This document shows, in pieces, positions 21,111 to 30,122 of a stretch of 64,000 nt of DNA. The notes under the pieces are model-generated. The model did no database searches. It worked only from the letters and a program-made list of their open reading frames with translations, and was not told the DNA's origin. The first letter of the stretch is position 1, and the number at the start of each line of letters is the position of its first letter. Made by a program: the position numbers and the translations under genes. Origin of the DNA: Diphasiastrum complanatum (Eukaryota > Streptophyta > Lycopodiopsida > Lycopodiales > Lycopodiaceae); contig CM055102.1 in the NCBI GenBank assembly GCA_029204225.1, positions 8,939,456 through 9,003,455 on the forward strand, given 5' to 3'.

Positions 21111-22799
21111 GCAAGTGATGGAGAAGGCTCTCTTATGGCATCAAGCTTCTCCTCTTCCACCTTCAACAAGGATGACTCATGGTATATTGATAGTGGAGCA
21201 TCTTCACATATGTGTGGCTCCAAGCACTCTTTTTCATCTATTATGCCTTATGATGGAGTCAAGAAGACCATATACTTTGCAAGTAAGCATGAGTGCAATA
21301 TTGAAGGAGTAGGGATTATTCCCTTAAAGCTTGCATCTTCTAAAGATATCTTTCTCAACAATGTTCTTTTTGTCCCAAAGCTTACAAAGAACATCTTAAG
21401 TGTTGGCCAACTTCTTGATAGTGGCTTTGATGTCAATTTCAATATTGACAATTGTGTGATTAAGAAGGATGGTGAGATCCTTGCATATGGATCAAGATTT
21501 GAAGGCATCTACAAATTGGATCCAAGTGAGAGTGAAAACTCTCTTGATGTTTCTTATATGTCCAATATCTCAAAGGAGGATGATCACACAAGATGCACAT
21601 ATCTTCTCTCTTCAAGTATTATGGTGTATGATTATTTCTTATTATTCAAAGCATATGTTGAGAAGAAATTCTCATTGAAGATCAAAGCTTTGAGGAGTTT
21701 GGGAGCTCTTGAAGAAATAGCACCATATGAAGTTTTATTCAAGATGAAGCCTAAGGTTGATCACCTTAGTGAACTTGGTAGTGCTTGCTTTGCACATATT
21801 CCCTTGGAAACAAGAAGGACGGATGATCCAAGCTCATGGATCATGATTGGATACTCATCCATCAAGGAGGCCTTTAGTGTCTTTACACTCTCTATTTCAA
21901 AAGTGATTGTGAATAGAGATGTCACATTGCATGAAGATTCAATCTTGGAAGTGGCCGAGATCAAGGCTTCTCAAGAAGCATTACAAGTTATCTTTTTTGA
22001 AGGTATTCAAGTTATGATGGGGCCAATGTGTGAGGAGGAGTTTCTTCTTCATACGATTTCAAGAAGATCTTCAAGATGCATGGACGAGTCTTTATGGCTC
22101 ACCTTACATGGCAAAGAGGGGCATCTTTCATGTCGTATCTACTACAACACATTCATATATGCTTCTCTTCCTTTTCTTGAAATGCTATCTTGCTTCTTTG
22201 AATTTTTTGGATCTCAAAGTTCAAGAAAAGCTATACTAGTTTTGTATGATGCTTATGGTATGGACATGTTTCTTGTCATTATTTACTTAGATGTGTTTCC
22301 AATACTTTTTGAAAGCAAGATATTGCATCGTCAAAAGTATGCTCTTGGTTCTAGTAAGAACAAGATTGAGGTTGGTACTCACTTTTTTGAAAATCATGTT
22401 TTCACATGTTTTGAGGCAAATTGTAAACTCCTCTTGAGATTAAGTGAAGCATCCAAAGTGGACACTTACATCCTTGAGAGAGTACCTAGCCTAAAAAATA
22501 TCAAGATAGCCTTTGATATCAAGATTAGATCCATCATGGATATAGTTCATTGTATGTGGACTAGTCAAGCTAGAAAGCATAATCTTGATAATCATCATTG
22601 TTTCACATCTTATGATCTTGATCTCCATGATCCTTATGAGGCTTGGAAGCCTCAGATTTCTCTATTTAAGGTGCATCCATCATGCAAGTGGAACTTTCAA
22701 AGCAAAGATTATCATCAAGCATGGAGGAAGCCCATGATCATAGTGGCATATTGGTGGAGCACTCTTCAAAGGCATTGGCAAGAGATCTCTACCAAATAG
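21009..22799 (+). CDS. Copia-1 protease plus unknown C-terminal ORF (596 codons)
   Basis: An unusually long open frame for a defective copy. Residues 1-15 hold the rest of the CCHC zinc knuckle. WYIDSGASSHMCG at about residues 58-70 is the copia protease active site (D-S-G). LTKNILSVGQLLDSGFDV follows, as in intact elements. Near nt 21650 the text jumps to the integrase core (FSLKIKALRS) and then straight to PYEVLFKMKPKVDHL and VIVNRDVTLHE. The zinc domain, first Asp and the GGEY to Glu segment are therefore deleted in frame. From about residue 330 to the stop (nt 22000-22799) no RT or RNase H appears, only about 265 residues of unknown sequence containing SEASKVDTYI and ending YWWSTLQRHWQEISTK. 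The frame has no stops throughout. The start codon shown is only the first ATG; translation would need the upstream frameshift. Confidence 0.75.
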   Translation: MLYCDKKGHYATNCFKKKNQLNQANITNEKEDYIASDGEGSLMASSFSSSTFNKDDSWYIDSGASSHMCGSKHSFSSIMPYDGVKKTIYFASKHECNIEGVGIIPLKLASSKDIFLNNVLFVPKLTKNILSVGQLLDSGFDVNFNIDNCVIKKDGEILAYGSRFEGIYKLDPSESENSLDVSYMSNISKEDDHTRCTYLLSSSIMVYDYFLLFKAYVEKKFSLKIKALRSLGALEEIAPYEVLFKMKPKVDHLSELGSACFAHIPLETRRTDDPSSWIMIGYSSIKEAFSVFTLSISKVIVNRDVTLHEDSILEVAEIKASQEALQVIFFEGIQVMMGPMCEEEFLLHTISRRSSRCMDESLWLTLHGKEGHLSCRIYYNTFIYASLPFLEMLSCFFEFFGSQSSRKAILVLYDAYGMDMFLVIIYLDVFPILFESKILHRQKYALGSSKNKIEVGTHFFENHVFTCFEANCKLLLRLSEASKVDTYILERVPSLKNIKIAFDIKIRSIMDIVHCMWTSQARKHNLDNHHCFTSYDLDLHDPYEAWKPQISLFKVHPSCKWNFQSKDYHQAWRKPMIIVAYWWSTLQRHWQEISTK

Positions 22800-22930
22800 A
22801 TCTTATCATGGATATGGTGAGGGTGCTATGATGGATCCCTTGGCTGATTTTCACCTCTTATGCATACCAAAGGATCCACTCAAAAAGATTTACAAACTTC
22901 TCAAGTGATCTAGTACCTTTCCAAGCTATT

Positions 22931-22943
22931 TTTTGAGGAGGAG
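22931..22943 (+). promoter_or_regulatory. Polypurine tract of Copia-1
   Basis: TTTTGAGGAGGAG just before the 3' LTR start. 22800-22930 between the ORF and this tract is non-coding. Confidence 0.8.
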
Positions 22944-23769
22944 TGTGAGAAATTGGCAAAAATCTAGCTTGGTATTTTTTATGATAGAAGTTTGTAAGTG
23001 AATCTCACATGTGTGGAGGATGTTCCCACGTGTGGAGAATTGTAAAGTAAATAAAAATGTTTGATGTAGGGGTCTCATAGAATTTCATAGTCAAGCATTT
23101 AGGTGTAGGATGTTGATAGGGTCAAATTTGGCATAGATGGCAAATTATCCATTTCCACTTGTAATGTCACTATTGAGCCAAAATAGAGTAGGAGGCCAAA
23201 CTTGTGCCAATTAGAGTGTAGACAAATGTAATGCTTTTGTTTGATGAAGTTTAAGAGGTCCAATAGGATTTAGAGGTGGAACCATGTGTGGTCCAATAGG
23301 AATTTGAGGTGTGCTTGAATATAGTCCAATAGAATTTAGAGGTGCATGGATCAATGGTCCAATAGGATTAATAGGTGGAAAATTGTGATCCAATCATAGT
23401 TAAGCATAGTGGTAGCTCATGAATCTACTAATATCATTGTACTCCTCATTTGGATCTAATTGATTTGGTGATTTCATGGATTTTGTGAGTTATTGGATTT
23501 CTAGCTTTCTCTCTCTACCCGAGATCTCATGATGTATTTTCTCTCTCTACCCGAGGAGAGCAGCTTGTTTTTACTTAGATTATTTTTTGAATACTTCCCA
23601 CACATGTGAGTGAGAGTTGGAAGTGATTGAATGCATGTAGTAGTGTGTTTTTGCCATAGCATCTAAGATTGATCTTGAATCTCGATCTAGTCTTGATCTT
23701 GGTGCATCTACACACCTTAGGAGATCACAAGTACATGTTGTGGACAATCCACATGTGTGAAATTTAACA
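22944..23769 (+). repeat. 3' LTR of Copia-1
   Basis: 826 bp, same length as the 5' LTR, about 15 substitutions. It is followed by AATAT (23770-23774), the second target duplication copy. Confidence 0.95.
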
Positions 23770-23774
23770 AATAT

Positions 23775-24107
23775 TAATAACAATATATACCTATTGTTGC
23801 AATCATGAGATGAATCACATATGATGATGATGACATCATGAATGACATATACACACTATAGCCAACTACTCTATACCACATCATAAGTAATTATTATGAG
23901 ATCGTATGTACTGAACAAATATATAAAAAAATTTATCCACGCGTTATCCACGGCCCCAACTTTCTAGATTTTGTGTGGTTAAAAAAAAAACTCGTGGATA
24001 ATTTGCCACGCAGTATCCACATGTGAAAGCCGAGTCTAATTTTTTTTGCATCTTATTATGGCGAGAATAATCCACGCGTGAATAATCCACGCAAAAAACA
24101 CATTCCT
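23775..24107. other. ATCCACG-rich segment, left of Copia-2
   Basis: Non-coding. From about 23935 it carries repeated ATCCACGCG or TGGATAA words in both orientations (near 23936, 23945, 23994, 24017, 24070, 24085). Similar words recur at about 38243-38420 on the other side of Copia-2, so both are probably halves of one pre-insertion sequence. Confidence 0.55.
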
Positions 24108-24262
24108 TGTCAATTATCAGAAAAAAAGGATAGGTGTGATTGTACAAAACAATCATTAAGAGTTATTGATTGCTTAATCCAATGCTCATTTCCCAAAGTT
24201 GACTATTCTTTTTAGCTAGAAAACAAAAAGCTAGTCTTCCACAATTATAGGAATATTAGGCT
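24108..24262 (-). repeat. Copia-2 left LTR, outer piece
   Basis: Aligns with 37128-37203 and then, after a gap of about 365 bp, with 37567-37642. The junction lies at ATG, present at both ends of the missing part. The last few bases before the orphan LTR at 24263 no longer align. Confidence 0.85.
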
Positions 24263-24797
24263 TGTCATGTACTTTTAGTACATCGGTGCTTTTCAATGCA
24301 ATAGAATATCCATTGTAAGCTTTGTAGGCCGAAAAGGAGCTATTAGCCTTGAGAACAAGACGGTTCCCTCTTTAGGTCCTCCAAAGTAATTAATAAGGAT
24401 AATAGGCCAACAAGAGCCCAATCTAGTTTAAATAATACTTAACAAGGGCTAACTATCCCTCAAGATAGTTAAATTAAGTTAAGTAAGAGTAGTGTCTATA
24501 ACTAGGCAAGAGACATCAATTTGTGAATCTTTTGGCTCATTTGCAAGAGAGAGCTTGTAGTTTCCTTGTGAATGTGAGCCATAGGGATCTCCATTGCTAG
24601 GTCTCATGTTCTCTATCTACATGAATCAATGCTCCATTTCCATTGATTGTACTCTTTCTTTCATTGCTAATGTGATCCATTGTGAACTCATTGCTTCTAG
24701 CTCTCTATTGATATGCCATTATGATTGTCTTGTTATCTTCTTGCTTTTATCTTTACTTCATTGTTATTGCTATTAGTTTGGGATTTGGCACATGACA
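24263..24797 (+). repeat. Orphan LTR, plus strand
   Basis: A 535-bp stretch bounded by TGTCATGTAC and GGCACATGACA, giving an inverted TGTCATGT/ACATGACA terminus, and followed by a primer site. No second copy is in the window, so only the 5' end of this element remains. It was inserted into the left LTR of Copia-2. The 60-codon frame at 24594 has no known domain. Confidence 0.7.
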
Positions 24798-24802
24798 TTT
24801 CT

Positions 24803-24814
24803 TGGAATCAGAGC
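24803..24814 (+). promoter_or_regulatory. Primer binding site of the orphan LTR element
   Basis: TGGAATCAGAGC, one mismatch to the Met-tRNA type site, five bases after the LTR end. Confidence 0.75.
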
Positions 24815-25734
24815 ATAGATCCTAAATTCATGATGATATTATGTGAAGTTCATTAGATTTGGTAAGTTTATTGTTTTTGTAGATTTCTTTTTGCTAATTT
24901 CTAACTTTGAGTTTTTCAAGTCTGCTTAGACCAATTTTCAACATTAAATTTCATTTTTGACTCCTATTCCATAAGTTTGTAGAATTGTCAAATACCGCCC
25001 CAGATTGGCCATTATCAACCTCTATTGTTTTGAAAAATTTCTGCTGTGACAATGAGCAACAATAGATATTGAATGTGCCCAGCACAATTCGCCTCGAAAT
25101 TATTGCAAAATTTTAGCAATGGTAACAAACAATAACTGCATAAAAATGTGGTCAATGTAGCTTTCATTTGCACCAATTTGCAAGGCATTTGAATAAGAGA
25201 TGCAAAAGTTATTGCACTTTTTTCAAATGCTATCAAAATAGGTGACTAGAATTTTGCTTTCACTTGATTTGAATTTTTCAGATTTGATTTGAGTTTTTAT
25301 TTCAGGTTTCTTTACATAAGATTTTAGAGAATTGTCTTAGCTTTGACCTGATCTACATGGCAGGTTATTTAGATTAGTATTCAAGGAGTTATGACAATTC
25401 TTGATTTCTAGCTCTAGTTTTGTTAGTTTTCTTTCTTCAAAATTTTCAGACCTGCTCTATTGTATATTTGGCACATCAAATCACATTCAACCACGATCTG
25501 ATCCTATAGCCCGATAGAGATTGTTGTAACTTTTCAGAGGTATTGAGTTTGTTTGATTTGGATCAATATTGAGTAAGTTATGATCAAATTAGTGAAGATG
25601 GGTCAGAATTGCCAAAAATTTGGAAATTTCTTTTACAAGTGAGAGAGAAGCACTTCAACATTTTAGCTTTGAAGTTTTGCTTCCCTTGTAAATTTTTTTA
25701 GAATTCTTCATTTTGAAGCCCATTAAAAAAAAAC
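24815..25734 (+). other. Leader-like sequence of the orphan element
   Basis: About 0.9 kb of AT-rich sequence downstream of the primer site with no gag. It resembles the non-coding leaders of the other LTR elements in style only. No 3' half of this element is recognisable. Confidence 0.45.
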
Positions 25735-25800
25735 TTAAACAGACCTAACCCTACCTACCTACAACCCTAGCCTAACCCTAACCCTACCCTACCCGTGCCC
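25735..25800. repeat. Degenerate CCCTAA-like tract
   Basis: CCTAACCCTACC, CCTAACCCTAACCCTACCC and similar words, resembling telomeric repeats but irregular (hexamer rather than the plant heptamer spacing). Confidence 0.55.
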
Positions 25801-26434
25801 ACGCCCTTCGGTCTCTTATTTATCCCTCTTTCTCGGTCTTTTCCCTTTGGTTACTCAGCTCAGCTCCTTCTTGGATTTGGTGGTATCCTCTCGACTCCTT
25901 TCTCCTCTTGGCTGGGTGAACACCCCCCCCCCCCGGTCCATTCCCAATAATGTTCACAGCCACAATATGATCTACTTCGCTGCCTATGTTGCGGTTCATT
26001 CCTGCATGTTTTCTAGTTGCCTCCACAACAGCAATGAGACTCCAGTTAGCCTCCGGTGCTTGTAAGGATCCTGCAATTGAGAAGGAAATGCCATGATGAC
26101 TTGAATTTTTTGCCAGCAATTCCAATTGATCAAAATTACCATTGTTTTCTGTCCAGAATCCAACCGGTCCATCGCAGTTCTATGCAAGTCATAACATTGA
26201 ATAGACAATGGCAAATATGGGTGATACCACACATTCCATTTTGAGCAGTCATCGCTGACCAAAAAGCGTCTTCAGCTGCCTCATTCATCTGTTTGCGCTT
26301 CCTATTGCACATATACTCACCAACAATTTTGTTTTCAATCACCTCATAAACACCTAGAAAAGGTGAGTAGTCCCACCTTTGAACTACTGGAATTCCTTCC
26401 TAGATGCACGTTTTCAGATCCACGTGATGGAAAG
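25801..26434. other. Unassigned segment with poly-C run and possible old coding piece
   Basis: A 12-base C run lies at 25923-25934. On the minus strand, 26342-26136 reads IENKIVGEYMCNRKRKQMNE then AAEDAFWSAMTAQNGM, which looks protein-like but which I do not recognise. An overlapping frame at 25996-26262 is probably a shadow. No transposon domain is visible. Confidence 0.3.
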
Positions 26435-26530
26435 AGAGTAGTTGTGAATCAGTAGGAAAAGGAAAGAGAGTGATACGTGCAAGAGTATACATTCCATCAC
26501 TCTCTTTTCATGTTGATTCACAACTACTCT
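26435..26530. repeat. 96-nt imperfect hairpin
   Basis: Outer arms AGAGTAGTTGTGAATCA (26435-26451) and its exact complement (26514-26530). Inner arms AAAGAGAGTGAT (26463-26474) and its exact complement (26496-26507). The loop is 21 nt. It could be a foldback element remnant or a small-RNA precursor; neither can be decided here. Confidence 0.7.
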
Positions 26531-26570
26531 GGAAAATTAACATAATTGCAATACCATCTAAGTTTTTTTT

Positions 26571-26592
26571 TGTGTGTGTGTGTGTGTGTGTG
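26571..26592. repeat. (TG)n microsatellite
   Basis: About 11 TG units followed by a G-rich stretch, directly at the left edge of LARD-1. Confidence 0.9.
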
Positions 26593-26601
26593 GGAGGGGG
26601 A

Positions 26602-27780
26602 TGTAGCGCAGGCATCCCAAAGGGAGCCGGGAACCACGACTTAGCTCTCCAGCCTTCAACTCTTGTCATCCAAATCCACTTGACATACAAGCAACCAACT
26701 CGCCAACAACGATCAGACTTAACCAACTTGAAGTTCCGAAAACCAACATTGAGATCCAACTTGGCACCATGCCAGATCGGGGGTCCCGATGTGGGTGACT
26801 TCCCTCCAAGCAAGCCGCTCGACATACATCAAACTTAACCAACTCGAAGCTTCGTTACAAACCAATAACATCCATTCCAAGCAAGCGGTCTGACTTACAT
26901 CAGACTTAACCAACTGAAAGCTTCGTCACGAGCGCTGGAAGCCAACCTGGCGCCACGCCAGACTGGACAGCCATAAACAGGTAACTTCCACCCAAGCAAG
27001 CCATCCAACTCAGCCAAGAGCTTAACCCATTCACGTTCATGCAAGGAACACTCAGAATCACAAGTCGCGACAGATATGGAGACAACCAGGTCCTGGACCG
27101 AATGGTCCCGACAGCATACCGCTGGCGCCACGGACCGAATGGTTCCGACGGCATACCGTTGGCGTCCCGGGATACAACCCTCAGCTATGTGCCAACTTAA
27201 AAATTTTGAAGCCGCTTTACAACTGGCGCTGTTACCGAACACTGAAACCCAGAAGGTAATCAGAGTCAGTTTGAGAAAAATCCCACTTTATTGATAAATT
27301 TGAGAAGGTTACATTTCAAGTGTGTGACCGACCCTAGTCTCCAGGGCGCTGGCATGCCAAGGCGAGTGCCAAGACAACATTCCAGCAAGGGAGGCTGATA
27401 CTTGGTTGAAGCTCGCCTTGAGTCGCAACCCGCACTCCCCTATAGTATTGGTGGGATTCGGCACCCCCCCTCATAGCAAGCACTCTACCCAGGCTAGTAA
27501 AGCACATTTCTCTCTCTCTAGAAAGTCATATTCTCTCTCTAGATTTTACTCATCCCTAGGCTTCCTTTAATCATGCCTAGATTGTGTGAGGTGATTGCAC
27601 ATCGATCTGAGCTCTCTGGACTTCGCTAGAACCGATCAAAGATTTTCAGCCATAGGAACTTGGCGTCGGCTGGATTCTGGTTTAGGTGGCGTCGGGAGCG
27701 GTGCCGGCGCCGTTGGCACCTGGGACAATGCTGGCGCCAGTGGCACCGGAAGTAAAGCTTGTAAAGGTAGTTTTACAACA
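26602..27780 (-). repeat. LARD-1 left (3') LTR
   Basis: Plus-strand text TGTAGCGCAGGC to TTTTACAACA, aligned with 30123-31326. It lacks about 25 bp present in the right LTR near 30535-30560 and differs in the GGCGCC-rich end. Short open frames in it are repeated in both LTRs and carry no domain. Confidence 0.92.
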
Positions 27781-27794
27781 TCCACCCCACCTTT
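27781..27794 (-). promoter_or_regulatory. Polypurine tract of LARD-1
   Basis: On the minus strand AAAGGTGGGGTGGA abuts the TGTTGTAAA start of the 3' LTR. Confidence 0.8.
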
Positions 27795-30108
27795 ATAAAA
27801 TCTAATGTCCTCATCAGATGTCAGATTAAAGTAAAGGTGTCTCCCAATTAAAATAAATATACATTTAAGTTACTTGGCACAGTTTTCAATTTACTGGCCA
27901 CTTTTTATTAACATTGAAGCTGGCACACCACAAGTCGGAGGCTCAGCTCTTTGTACTAAAAAATTACATAAGTTGAAAATATCTCTTTGTATGGGAAAAG
28001 TGTAGATTTTATATCGCTTTCGTAAAACCCAAGAACCTTATTAACTGGTGACAGAGGCCTTTCGTTTGAAATGTTCACCCATGTCGCTTCTGACTTTCGA
28101 CTTTGGAACTCCTTTGAGCTCCTGATTTGTCCTTGATGCACTTTGTGTTGAGCTCCATGAGCTCCAGATTTGATCAGTTCCGCACAGGTATCAAGGCTCC
28201 CTGAGCCAAAGGATGTATCGTTTGATTGCCCACTTTATGGTCCACTCCGTGCCTTGTTGCTTCTGCACCTTGATTTATCTCCTTGTCCCAGTCTGATCTT
28301 CATACATTTTCTTCTTGGCTCTTTAAGATAGGCAAAGATTGAGTACTCCGCAATGCACCTCTCACTTAGCTTGAAGTAGCTCTTTGAATCAGCCCAAATG
28401 TAACCATTGACCTCGTGGAGAGCCAAAGGGTCACACCAGTTTGATCCGCATACGAACTATCTCTTCGCGTTTGTTTGAAGCACCATGTCCATCGCGCAAA
28501 ACTTGACTTTCACAATTCCATCACTGGTCAGTTGCCTCACAGTCAAAATAAGAAGTGTACATTGAGCTTGGCTTCAAGTAGCTCTCTTTGAATCCGACAC
28601 AAGCACCAGAGTTTGCACTAGTCCGATCTCAACACGAACTGTCCCTTAGCGTCCGTTCGAAATACCAAGTCTCTCATGCAAGACTCAACTTTCACAGTTC
28701 CTTCATTGATCAGCTGCCTTACACATAACACAAGCCAACGTACTCATTATGTCTCCTCATCATTGCTGGTCTAGAGAAAGCCTATAACAAGCTTTCCTTT
28801 CCACAACAAAAACTTGTCAACTTATTAAGTCCAAAGTTTGCCAGTCTCCTCGTGTGAGTATGCCTAGGTCACCTTGAATTTGCTCCTGTTTTGATCAACT
28901 TTCATTCAAAATTTGCCCCAAGAGAGAGGTGTGTGTGGTAGTTCCCCTCCACTTATAAAATCAGCTGATCGGACTTACAGTAGAGTTCTTCAGACAAAAA
29001 AGCCTTTCCAACACTTTGCTTCCCATCTGCTAGGATTATGACTCGATCCAACTTGTTGCCAATCTCTGAAGAGGATCCTAGTCTTTCCCCTTTGAGAAAA
29101 AACCCAACTGATACTGGATATCACCCATGCTCAGTGAGTTTCAGTTCCGAAGGTGGTCGTCCCAAAATGAAGACCAACTGCTCCATAGAAGATCTCCCCT
29201 GAAATTGCCCTTTCCAACTTTTGACTTCCTACTTGCGTCTGGTGGGAGTTGTCACAAATGAAACTAACCCAAGAGACAGGCTAGCCATCCATCCTTTGCA
29301 AACATTGAGTCGTTTTGTTGCCGTTCACGTGCGAGTACTTTGAACTGCAAATCTGCCCCACAGATTCTGTAGTCCTCTTTGTTTGATGGTATCAGCCCTC
29401 AAAAGAAAGGTTCTTTCTCGAGCCATCAGCTCCTTATATCACAAGCAATCATGCAAACTAGACAAAGCACGAGTACTAAGACTCACCACGAATACATACA
29501 AGTAAGACACTCAGGCAGGTTTACTAACAAGTAACAAAGACAAGGTCCCCCTTTGAGATGGTCCAGCCAACGGACCTTTGCCTGGCCGCGCCCATACAAA
29601 TCGATCACAGAATCAGCCCACATAGGACACCCCTCCAACTATCCATGCTTTCACCATTAAGCAGCACATTTCCTTAGTCCCGCCCCACCACTTTTTGGTC
29701 GATAGTCCTTATAGCTAAACGATCGGCAGCTATCCCGCACCGGCAGCTAACCACCCGTGCTTTACACTCGAATTCGGACAGCATCTCTGTATCAATGGTT
29801 AACCCGTACAGTTCAAATATGTCACCCCGCACCCCACAAGGCACAGACCGTGCTTACACAAATCTAATGGCAGCACATTGCCTCATCTGTCCTACGTGCA
29901 GACAGTGCCAGGCCCGAACCGCGAGAATTGACCGTGCTTACACCTCAAGAGCAGCATCTTGACTAATCAAGTCCCCCGTTCTGCCAACCACCCCAACCAT
30001 GGACGCACCCGTGCTTACACTGTGGGCAACACCTTGCACAACAGTTGTCTTGATGAACCCCAAATAGTGGCCATTTCTGTGAGATCCACATAGCTGACCG
30101 ACCAGTCG
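27795..30108 (-). other. Non-coding interior of LARD-1
   Basis: No frame longer than about 65 codons and no retroelement motif. It contains an imperfect direct repeat of about 105 bp (28436-28540 and 28618-28723; shared words include CACGAACT/TACGAACT, ACTTTCACA and CAGYTGCCT). It also contains five spaced copies of a CCGTGCTTACAC-type word near the primer site. Confidence 0.7.
29643..30020 (-). repeat. Five spaced CCGTGCTTACAC words
   Basis: Copies at 29643, 29754, 29847, 29931 and 30007, each followed by GCAGCACATT-, ACAGCATCT-, GCAGCACATT-, GCAGCATCTT- and CAACACCTT-like text. Spacing falls from 111 to 93, 84 and 76 bp towards the primer site. This is a decayed tandem array or a set of structural elements in the leader RNA. 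Confidence 0.6.
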
Positions 30109-30120
30109 GCTCTGATACCA
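30109..30120 (-). promoter_or_regulatory. Primer binding site of LARD-1
   Basis: GCTCTGATACCA on the plus strand is the exact complement of TGGTATCAGAGC, two bases from the LTR end. Confidence 0.93.
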
Positions 30121-30122
30121 CA

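Larger units (their letters stand above)
19198..23769 (+). mobile_element. Copia-1, non-autonomous Ty1/copia element
   Basis: Complete 4572-bp insertion: two 826-bp LTRs (TGTGAG...ACA), 5-bp target duplication AATAT on both sides, exact primer site, gag, protease and a polypurine tract. I count about 15 differences between the LTRs, roughly 2 percent, so it is fairly recent. The integrase lacks its zinc domain and most of its core, and RT and RNase H are absent. In their place is about 0.8 kb of open frame without known domains. Because it is flanked by a clean target duplication, it must have been copied with enzymes from another element. Its gag is of the same lineage as Copia-2, -4, -6 and -7. 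Confidence 0.93.

Noticed and set aside
26508-27242. Overlapping minus-strand frames of 60-115 codons
   Set aside because: They lie in the LARD-1 LTR and recur at 29963-30697. GC-rich DNA has fewer stops. No motif was recognised.
28436-30020. CRISPR-like spaced repeats in LARD-1
   Set aside because: Words are short, imperfect and unevenly spaced, in a plant LTR element with a primer site. No array of constant spacers and no cas genes.
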